A model generated the notes under the pieces. That model was not told the DNA's origin and did no database searches. It saw only the letters and a program-made list of their open reading frames with translations. A stretch of DNA of 20,496 bases, from IMG/VR virus record IMGVR_UViG_3300009183_000443, positions 1 to 20,496 of that record. One strand, 5' to 3'. Source of the DNA: a virus. Below, piece after piece: positions 15,455 through 20,496 of this stretch. How positions within the stretch are numbered: the stretch's first letter is position 1; the number at the start of each line of letters is the position of its first letter. The translations under genes and the position numbers were made by a program.

Positions 15455-16165
15455 ATGGCTAATGGATGGTGGGGTGATTGGAGGCCCTCTTTACCTGCTC
15501 ACACAGGAGACTTACAGGCAACAGATTTGATAGAGTGTACTTCCATTATAGGAGGGGTGCCTACTAATACTGCTATTACAGGCACTCAGATAATAAACGC
15601 TGCTAGTGGTGGTGCTGCAGTATGGGGAGCTATCACAGGAACGCTATCTAGTCAAACAGATTTACAGACTGAATTGAATGCTAAGCAGAATAAGACTGTA
15701 CTAGCTAACACTACAGCTACAGTTTCAATAACAAATACAACTAGTGAAATTAATATACTAACTGTAGCTATACCTACCACAATAAATAATGCCATGCTTC
15801 GCTCATCTTTTATTGTAAGGGTAACTACATTAGGTGCAGCTGCTCCTAGGACCAGAATAAGAATGGGTACATTTGCCAACCCTACTAATGCACAACTAAC
15901 AGCTTCCACTCAAATAGCTACTAATGCTATAGGATCTATAGGGATGGTATCCATCTATAGGACTATGCCTGTAATAGGAGGTGTATCAGGAACTATAAAA
16001 GCCTTTGCTACAGGAAGTAATGCTAATGCTGACTATGGTCAGTTATCATCCTTTGATTTAATATCTAAAGACTTTACTACTCAGCAATACTTATACTTTA
16101 CAATTCAAAATAATACACTAGCTGCAGTAACTCAAAGCCTTGGGGTAATGGTAGAAAATTTATAA
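15455..16165 (+). CDS. Fibre-like structural protein (236 aa)
   Basis: The first ~80 residues carry WGAITGTLSSQTDLQTELNA, a motif typical of phage fibre proteins, where short helical and beta repeats anchor the fibre. The rest (from VLANTTATVSITNTTSEINI) is a Thr/Asn-rich beta domain with an IRMGTFANPTNAQL segment and a YLYFTIQNNT near the end. This is a jelly-roll-like pattern that recurs in Flavobacteriia phage fibres. It is probably a short appendage or receptor-binding protein. Whether it sits on the tail or head is not decided by the sequence. It starts directly after the TATAATATAGGT motif and lies 2 bp before the next gene. Confidence 0.6.
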   Translation: MANGWWGDWRPSLPAHTGDLQATDLIECTSIIGGVPTNTAITGTQIINAASGGAAVWGAITGTLSSQTDLQTELNAKQNKTVLANTTATVSITNTTSEINILTVAIPTTINNAMLRSSFIVRVTTLGAAAPRTRIRMGTFANPTNAQLTASTQIATNAIGSIGMVSIYRTMPVIGGVSGTIKAFATGSNANADYGQLSSFDLISKDFTTQQYLYFTIQNNTLAAVTQSLGVMVENL

Positions 16166-16167
16166 TA

Positions 16168-16638
16168 ATGGGTAGATACGCAAATACAGGTGAATTTAAT
16201 GTGCTTTATCCTACACGTAGGAGGATGGCAAACATCCTTAAGAGAATAGTAGATGCTGAACTAGAAGATCCTGAGGGCACACTAGTAAGCTCTATAAGGA
16301 TCAATGCTAAGATTACAGGCTTTGAGAAGCTAGAGATACAAATAGTAGCAGCTTATTACTTTATCTTTCTTAATAATGGGGTGCCAGAAACTGCTAACCA
16401 ATATGGGCCTAATGATGGTAGGATTGCACCTAGAGATTTTGTCTCTAAGTTTACTAGGGCTTTGGCTAGTGCAGGTATTACTACAGAAATATATTCTCAG
16501 TATGTAGATTGGATAAATAAAAGATACCCTATCCTAGAAGCTGTTAAGGTATTAGAAGAAAATCAAAAACTAGTCTACACATTTGAGGCACTCTTTGCAC
16601 CTCCTGGATTTGTCCAGGGAACGCCCTTAGATGTCTAG
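16168..16638 (+). CDS. Possible head-tail connector/neck protein (156 aa)
   Basis: The protein has an N-terminal helix-rich part (RRRMANILKRIVDAEL), a strand pair (IRINAKITGFEKLEIQIVAA), then YYFIFLNNGVPE and GRIAPRDFVSKFTRAL. The 'aromatic patch, loop with Gly/Pro/Arg, helix' order is reminiscent of HK97 gp10-like connector proteins, whose members carry a RPF-like motif before the last helix. I hold this only weakly. Its position between tail and head genes fits. The 3' end overlaps the convergent - strand gene by 12 nt, so no terminator fits between them. Confidence 0.4.
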   Translation: MGRYANTGEFNVLYPTRRRMANILKRIVDAELEDPEGTLVSSIRINAKITGFEKLEIQIVAAYYFIFLNNGVPETANQYGPNDGRIAPRDFVSKFTRALASAGITTEIYSQYVDWINKRYPILEAVKVLEENQKLVYTFEALFAPPGFVQGTPLDV

Positions 16639-17364
16639 CTCTTTTTTCATACCCATCATATTGAATACGTAGGTAAGGGGTAGAGCTCCTATCTTATCAG
16701 ACTTAGTAAGATCATTATTGCACAGGCCGTAGATCATACGTTCCCAGCTCCATTTAGAATCTTTCTTAGTATCCTCCTCCTCTTTCAACTCCTCAGGTGT
16801 GAGCTCTGCTTTCTGTTCTGCTGTTAGCTCAGGTAACTCCTCACCTTGAAATAAGTTTTGGTAGGTCTTTAGAAAGTTATCTCTGAACTTTAGAAAATCA
16901 CTAATGATTCCATAAACATCTGTGATGGGTAGGTCTAGGAACTTATCAGCTCTGATGGTACAATCATATTCATACGGCTCTATTATCTCTTCACCCCACT
17001 CATTAACTTTGCTTTGCCTGTACAGTACACCACATATATTAGCTAGATTAGTGATGTAGTTATTAGTGAAATAATAATCTAGATCTATATACTCATAGAG
17101 GCACAGTTTATTAAAGGGCTTAACCTTCATACCTAGAAGCTCTGATTTATAATTGTTGGATGGCTGTGATAGTGCCCATTTGCACTGCTTAACTATCTTG
17201 ACCATATCATCCACATCTATATCATCTATCACCTCAGTAGACTCATTACAAATAATAGATAGTATCTCAGTATTATAGTAGTAGGATCCCTGTGATTTAT
17301 CTATCTCAGATATCTCTATGAACTGCTCTACACTTATCTCACTCCACTGCTTCGGTAGATACAT
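16627..17364 (-). CDS. Tail assembly chaperone-like protein, second of pair (245 aa)
   Basis: The N-terminus (LPKQWSEISVEQFIEISEID) resembles that of the upstream neighbour (EELTIEQFEAITDI), so the two look related. The C-terminal end has a highly charged stretch (LPELTAEQKAELTPEELKEE) followed by KWSWERMIYGLCNNDLTKSD, a 'Trp, helix, LA/LC-xxD' pattern like the C-terminal part of phage tail assembly chaperones. Such proteins hold the tape measure before tail assembly. The ATG at 17364 lies 26 nt inside the upstream gene, in its +1 (equivalently -2) frame, with a GGAG just before it. A slippery A AAA AAC lies 11-17 nt upstream. Function is inferred; the - strand placement is unusual. Confidence 0.55.
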   Translation of the reverse strand: MYLPKQWSEISVEQFIEISEIDKSQGSYYYNTEILSIICNESTEVIDDIDVDDMVKIVKQCKWALSQPSNNYKSELLGMKVKPFNKLCLYEYIDLDYYFTNNYITNLANICGVLYRQSKVNEWGEEIIEPYEYDCTIRADKFLDLPITDVYGIISDFLKFRDNFLKTYQNLFQGEELPELTAEQKAELTPEELKEEEDTKKDSKWSWERMIYGLCNNDLTKSDKIGALPLTYVFNMMGMKKELDI

Positions 17365-17881
17365 TCTCCACTTGGTTTTTTACCTTGTTAGCCACAAACA
17401 TAATGTAAGGGATGCAGATCTCTGCTTTCAATTTTCTTATGTGCTTAGATTTAAGCTTAAGATGAGCTTCGGAATAATGTTCTGCAGTAGTTAGGTGATC
17501 TGCTTTAAACATTACTGCCATCATATCTGAGATGTATCCCTTCTGCTTATGGATAGCTATTTTTTCTATCAGCTTAGTTTCTCTTACTGTTAGTTTTAGC
17601 TCTGCAGTATATGTAAAGCCATCTAGCTCTAATGTACCTACAGGCTCCATGTTATTAGTAAGCTCTGGTGCTGTATTAAACTCTTTTACTATATCAATAA
17701 AATCTGAGATGTCAAAATCAAAAAATTCCTTCTCAGGTATTCCTAGATACTCAAAGATTTGCAGGTGCCTGTCCACAGGATCTATCTCTTTATTATTGTT
17801 AATGTCTGTAATTGCTTCAAACTGCTCAATAGTCAGTTCCTCAATTTTGTTGGGGATCTCCCTTCCTAAAATAGTTACCAT
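17339..17881 (-). CDS. Tail assembly chaperone-like protein, first of pair (180 aa)
   Basis: This protein begins MVTILGREIPNKIEELTIEQ and has an acidic first half (PEKEFFDFDISDFIDIVKEF), a central beta pair (GTLELDGFTYTAELKLTVRE) and a basic C-terminal helix (HLKLKSKHIRKLKAEI). I assign it to tail assembly chaperones from its location between tail and head genes, the two-gene overlap and the shared N-terminal pattern with its partner; no motif proves it. It is transcribed opposite to all other genes here, from a TATATTTG box that ends 15 nt before its ATG. It ends inside the next gene and carries a slippery heptamer near its 3' end. Confidence 0.55.
   Translation of the reverse strand: MVTILGREIPNKIEELTIEQFEAITDINNNKEIDPVDRHLQIFEYLGIPEKEFFDFDISDFIDIVKEFNTAPELTNNMEPVGTLELDGFTYTAELKLTVRETKLIEKIAIHKQKGYISDMMAVMFKADHLTTAEHYSEAHLKLKSKHIRKLKAEICIPYIMFVANKVKNQVENVSTEAVE
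17375..17381 (-). other. Canonical slippery heptamer A AAA AAC
   Basis: On the - strand the zero frame of the 180-aa gene reads GTA AAA AAC, so A AAA AAC is in exactly the register needed for tandem tRNA slippage. A -1 shift would add only 13 codons before TAA. A -2 (or +1) shift enters the frame of the 245-aa gene, which is open from a TAA that overlaps the heptamer, and would give a fusion of about 418 residues. Confidence 0.4.
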
Positions 17882-17896
17882 AGTTTATTTTTTTTA

Positions 17897-17904
17897 CAAA
17901 TATA
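17897..17904 (-). promoter_or_regulatory. Bacteroidota -7 box (TATATTTG) for the - strand pair
   Basis: Read on the - strand the sequence is TATATTTGTAAA, identical over 12 bases to the box before ERF (from 3414). It ends 15 nt before the ATG at 17881, leaving a short A-rich leader. A TTTG lies 24 nt upstream, slightly farther than the usual -33 spacing. It shares a 43-bp divergent gap with the + strand motif at 17913. Confidence 0.5.
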
Positions 17905-17912
17905 TGAATAAT

Positions 17913-17924
17913 TATAATATAGGT
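17913..17924 (+). promoter_or_regulatory. TATAAT-ATAGGT start-site motif before protease
   Basis: TATAATATAGGT directly touches the ATG at 17925. With ATGGC it makes a 17-base match to the site at 15443-15459. It is the only promoter-like element on the + strand in the divergent gap upstream of the protease, scaffold and capsid genes. Confidence 0.5.
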
Positions 17925-18878
17925 ATGGCAAAAGATAATTTACCTGTTTACAAGATTACTATAGATCCTGAATACTCTGAAAATGGGGAGGACTTAGGTA
18001 TAGAACAAATTGCTTTTACATCCACTCCTGCTATCAAAGTAATGGGTATGGCTTTCAATAGCCAGGTTAAGCCTATGATATTTACAGATGATCTTAAGTA
18101 TCGCATAGTAGCACCTGCTCTTATCCCTATGGAGATCTATAGGAAGGATGATGAGGATGGTAAAGAGTACTATGTTAAGTTTACTATAGAAGAGATAGAG
18201 AAAATTCATGCAAAGTTTATGCGTGATATGAGTAACAAGGATCTCTTTAACCTAGAGCACGATACAGATAAGACTGTACCTGCTTATGTATTGGAAGCAT
18301 GGATAGTAGATACACCCAAAGAGGATAAGGCTTATTCTAGTTTTGGCATTGAGGTACCTGAGGGCACACTAATGGTAACAGCTCAGGTAACTGACAAAGA
18401 ATACTATGCTCAATTGGTAGCAGATGGGCAGGTAGGTTTCAGCATAGAAGGATATCTAGGCATGAAGCTCAAAGAACAGCAACAACTTAAAACAAATAAT
18501 ATGAACAAATTACCTGATGGTGAACACTTAATTGACGGCAAGATCTACGTTGTGGTTGATGGTGAAATCACTGAAATTAGAGATCAAGAAGTAGTAGTAG
18601 AAGAAGAGGCAATGTCTGATACTGTTGTAGAAGAGGAAGTAGTAGAGGAAGAGACTATGGCTGTAGATCCTGCTTTAGATGCTGAGGCAATACTAGCAAT
18701 AGTAACGCCATTAGTAACAGAACAAGTAGATATGCTTGTGGCTATGATAGCTGATTTAAAAAATCAATTAGAAGAGGCACTTGTAGCAGAGACTGCAGAT
18801 GAGGCAGTAATGGAAGAGGCTGTAAAAATGAGTGTACAGCAAAAATTAAGTAAATTCAATAAATTTAATAATCAATAA
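17925..18878 (+). CDS. XkdF-like prohead protease with C-terminal scaffold
   Basis: The N-terminal ~180 residues match the XkdF-type phage serine protease: IAFTSTPAIKVMGMAF, then YRIVAPALIPMEIYRKD with YYVKFT, then LFNLEHD with His112, a VLEAWIVDTP strand, and GFSIEGYLG with Ser173 as likely nucleophile. From residue 193 on the protein changes: NKLPDGEHLIDGKIYVVVDG is followed by an acidic, Glu/Val-rich coiled region and a basic tail (SVQQKLSKFNKFNN), the look of a capsid scaffold. So it is a protease-scaffold fusion of 317 aa. The start at 17925 gives a clean N-terminus; the frame continues upstream but runs through the opposite gene. It lies 15 bp before the major capsid gene. Confidence 0.82.
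   Translation: MAKDNLPVYKITIDPEYSENGEDLGIEQIAFTSTPAIKVMGMAFNSQVKPMIFTDDLKYRIVAPALIPMEIYRKDDEDGKEYYVKFTIEEIEKIHAKFMRDMSNKDLFNLEHDTDKTVPAYVLEAWIVDTPKEDKAYSSFGIEVPEGTLMVTAQVTDKEYYAQLVADGQVGFSIEGYLGMKLKEQQQLKTNNMNKLPDGEHLIDGKIYVVVDGEITEIRDQEVVVEEEAMSDTVVEEEVVEEETMAVDPALDAEAILAIVTPLVTEQVDMLVAMIADLKNQLEEALVAETADEAVMEEAVKMSVQQKLSKFNKFNNQ
18501..18878 (+). CDS. Possible internally started scaffold protein (125 aa)
   Basis: The ATG at 18501 is in frame with the protease gene (codon 193) and would yield just the scaffold part. It is preceded by ttaaaacaaataat, an A-rich leader like the one before the capsid gene (aaaaaaacaaacaATG). The start coincides with the domain boundary after the last protease block. 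Nested scaffold genes inside protease genes are known, the model being lambda C and Nu3. This is an inference; the sequence cannot show that the start is used. Confidence 0.45.
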   Translation: MNKLPDGEHLIDGKIYVVVDGEITEIRDQEVVVEEEAMSDTVVEEEVVEEETMAVDPALDAEAILAIVTPLVTEQVDMLVAMIADLKNQLEEALVAETADEAVMEEAVKMSVQQKLSKFNKFNNQ

Positions 18879-18893
18879 ACAAAAAAACAAACA

Positions 18894-19838
18894 ATGAGAA
18901 AACTAAGATTTGATTTAAACATTGATGCTTCTGCATTATTAGCACCAAACGCTGATGCGTTTTACGCACAGGCTTACCTTTCAGGTAGTGAAATTCCTGA
19001 TAACTTCCGTACTTTACCTGGTATCAAGTACAAAACTAAAATTGGTACAGTTACTTTTGGTTCTGGCTTACTAGCTACTAGCCCTTGTAACTTCCCTAAC
19101 TTGAATACAGATGACTTAAGCTCTCATGAAGTAGACGTATGTGCTCTTTCTGCTATGGCTCAAGTTTGCCAGTTTGACTTAGAGCAGTCTTTTGTATCTT
19201 TACAAATGGCAGCAGGTTCTAATGGTGATTTCACAGTAGCTTCTTTCTTTAACTTCTACTGGTCTGAAATGGCAAACGCTATTGCTGGACAAATTGAGTC
19301 TTTAAGATGGCAAGGTGATACCTTATCTGTTAATCCACAACTTGCTTTATGTGATGGTTATGAGAAAGGATTAGCTGCTTCAGTTTTAGCAGGTGATGTT
19401 ATCAATGGTGGTACAGGTGCTATCACTACATTTACAGGTGTAGCTGGATTAGGTGCAAAATTAGCAGCTGCTTTTGCTTTAGTTCCTGCAGCTATTGCTT
19501 CCCGAACTGCTGACTTGCGTATCTACATGCCTACTCAATTGGTTAATATCTACCGATTAGGTGTAGCTTCAGGTAACACTAATGCATATATCACTCAAGA
19601 TTTATCTTTAACTTACTTAGGTATCAAAATAGTTCTTTGTCCAGGGATGTCTAATGATACTTTTGTAATCACTTTGAAAGACAGTCTTATCTATGCATTT
19701 GATGGTGAAGGTGACTCTTCAGACTTACGTGCTGTAAACTTAGCAGATACTGTTGCTGAGCCAGTGATCAGAACACGTGCTAACATGAAAGTAGGATTTA
19801 GCTTTGTTAACCCTACAAATATCGTTTACTACGCTTAA
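18894..19838 (+). CDS. Major capsid protein (HK97-fold expected)
   Basis: The protein forms the capsid shell. Evidence is its position directly after the protease-scaffold gene, its length (314 aa), and its composition: an N-terminal part with NADAFYAQAYLSGSEIPDNF, a long middle with EQSFVSLQMAAGS, a loop DVINGGTGAITTFTGVAGLG, then ASRTADLRIYMPTQLVNIYR and a C-terminal TRANMKVGFSFVNPTNIVYY. This resembles capsid proteins of Bacteroidota siphophages, with P-domain-like strands near the end. Codon use differs from the neighbours: Arg is often CGT or CGA and Ser often TCT, as in highly expressed genes. The leader is very A-rich (aaacaaaaaaacaaacaATG). A strong hairpin follows the stop. Confidence 0.85.
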   Translation: MRKLRFDLNIDASALLAPNADAFYAQAYLSGSEIPDNFRTLPGIKYKTKIGTVTFGSGLLATSPCNFPNLNTDDLSSHEVDVCALSAMAQVCQFDLEQSFVSLQMAAGSNGDFTVASFFNFYWSEMANAIAGQIESLRWQGDTLSVNPQLALCDGYEKGLAASVLAGDVINGGTGAITTFTGVAGLGAKLAAAFALVPAAIASRTADLRIYMPTQLVNIYRLGVASGNTNAYITQDLSLTYLGIKIVLCPGMSNDTFVITLKDSLIYAFDGEGDSSDLRAVNLADTVAEPVIRTRANMKVGFSFVNPTNIVYYA

Positions 19839-19851
19839 TATTAACTCATAG

Positions 19852-19867
19852 AGGGGGGCAACCCCCT
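19852..19867 (+). terminator. GCAA-tetraloop hairpin after the capsid gene
   Basis: AGGGGG (19852-19857), loop GCAA and CCCCCT (19862-19867) form a 6-bp stem closed by a GNRA tetraloop. Only TTTA follows, so it is a weak terminator at best. It lies 13 nt after the capsid stop and 20 nt before the next start. It may partly end transcription or protect the 3' end of the capsid message. Confidence 0.6.
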
Positions 19868-19887
19868 TTATATAAAACATATAAATC

Positions 19888-20427
19888 ATGCCAACATGTC
19901 AAGCCCTCGAGGCCATTTTAAAAAGTTGCGATAATAACAGTGGGGGTATCTATGGAATATGGATTAACCAACAGGATGAGATCGCATCCATCACTCCAGC
20001 AGATCCTTCTGCAGGTGCAGGATGGGCTATCACAGCTATCACTTTAGCAGGTCTTAATTTATTTGAGAACTATTATATCCGTAGAAATACATCTAGCTTT
20101 ACAGAAGAGGCTGCTATTGACTTAATCAATGGTTCATCTTTTGTTACTTCTACTATCTCTTTGATGTTTCAACGTAGAGAAGCTGATAAGTCTAGATCTA
20201 TCAAAATTTTAGGATCAGGACAGCAGTATCTTACTGCTATTGTTTTGGATGCTAATGGAATTTATTGGTACTTTCCTTACTTACAAGTTACAGGTGTAGC
20301 TGAAGGATCAGGTACTGCTCGTGCAGATGGTTCTAAATATGCTGTAACTTTGTTAGGTGAAAATGAATATCTAGCTTATGAGGTACAAATGTTAGCACCT
20401 GCTTTAGCTGCTATCGGAGTATCTTAA
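19888..20427 (+). CDS. Structural protein, possible tail tube protein (179 aa)
   Basis: The protein begins MPTCQALEAILKSCDNNSGG and reads as a beta-sandwich: RRNTSSFTEEAAIDLINGSS, then RSIKILGSGQQYLTAIVLDA, then NGIYWYFPYLQVTGVAEGSG and ADGSKYAVTLLGENEYLAYE. The 'DANGxYWxF...GTARADGSxYxxTLxGxxxxxA' pattern is one I associate with tube-like or decoration proteins of Bacteroidota siphophages. A tail tube protein is required and no better candidate is visible, but a head decoration protein would also fit. Its codon use resembles that of the capsid gene, implying high expression. It is followed by a strong terminator. Confidence 0.5.
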   Translation: MPTCQALEAILKSCDNNSGGIYGIWINQQDEIASITPADPSAGAGWAITAITLAGLNLFENYYIRRNTSSFTEEAAIDLINGSSFVTSTISLMFQRREADKSRSIKILGSGQQYLTAIVLDANGIYWYFPYLQVTGVAEGSGTARADGSKYAVTLLGENEYLAYEVQMLAPALAAIGVS

Positions 20428-20449
20428 TAGACTTAACACTATCAAAATT

Positions 20450-20477
20450 AGCCCTGCATATTGTGGGGCTTTTTTTA
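20450..20477 (+). terminator. Strong rho-independent terminator
   Basis: AGCCCTGCA (20450-20458) pairs with TGTGGGGCT (20462-20470) across a TAT loop, giving nine pairs including two G-T wobbles. A run of seven T follows from 20470. It lies 22 nt after the stop of the 179-aa structural gene and probably ends the protease-capsid transcript. Confidence 0.85.
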
Positions 20478-20496
20478 TTTCTAAACATTTGACTAA

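Noticed and set aside
15652-15909. 85-aa open frame on the - strand in the fibre-like gene
   Set aside because: Hydrophobic shadow of the Thr/Asn-rich + strand gene, with no start context or overlap with neighbours.
17532-17924. Upstream extension of the protease frame on the + strand
   Set aside because: It runs antisense through the well-formed 180-aa - strand gene, has a hydrophobic and Ser-rich shadow composition, and the protease family N-terminus begins at 17925.

Overview
The window looks like part of the genome of a tailed, long-tailed (siphovirus-type) bacteriophage that infects a Bacteroidota host, probably a Flavobacteriia-like bacterium. The clues are a primase-helicase of the BT4734/PriCT/SF3 type, start codons preceded by A-rich leaders instead of Shine-Dalgarno sites, several perfect TAnnTTTG promoter boxes (the Bacteroidota -7 element), and tail proteins of a kind I know from Flavobacterium phages. 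The DNA is AT-rich and tightly packed. Many genes overlap by ATGA or by 8-30 nt, and no stretch over 300 bases lacks a gene. I saw no integrase, tRNA, CRISPR array, insertion sequence or recognisable lysin.

Positions 1-6200 hold the DNA metabolism and regulatory genes, all on the + strand. In order they are a primase-helicase (cut by the window edge), a small basic ORF, a VRR-NUC-like nuclease, a 158-bp regulatory gap, two small phage hypotheticals, a small HExxH metallopeptidase-like protein, an ERF single-strand annealing protein, a lambda-exonuclease/YqaJ-type nuclease, two tiny ORFs, an 81-residue protein ending in an SSB-like acidic tip, a CxxC membrane protein, a small hypothetical, and a sigma-70-like regulator. 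ERF, the exonuclease and the SSB-like protein look like one recombination set.

Positions 6172-20427 hold packaging and structure. A small membrane protein and a hypothetical lead into the terminase small and large subunits. Two large tail-tip proteins, the tape measure, a tail-terminator-like protein, a fibre-like protein and a connector-like protein follow. Two overlapping genes on the - strand (16627-17881) look like tail assembly chaperones. The + strand then resumes with an XkdF-type prohead protease fused to a scaffold, the major capsid protein, and a possible tail tube protein closed by a strong terminator. The order runs tail tip, tape measure, connector, head, which is largely the reverse of the usual lambda/HK97 order, and no portal gene is visible.

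Three points deserve attention. First, a motif AATATAGGT sits just before four start codons, two of them in the identical 17-base context TATAATATAGGTATGGC. It may be a phage promoter read by the sigma-like protein and giving leaderless mRNAs. Second, the - strand chaperone pair has a perfect in-frame A AAA AAC slippery heptamer just before the gene overlap. Third, the protease gene has an internal in-frame start placed exactly where an independent scaffold protein would begin.
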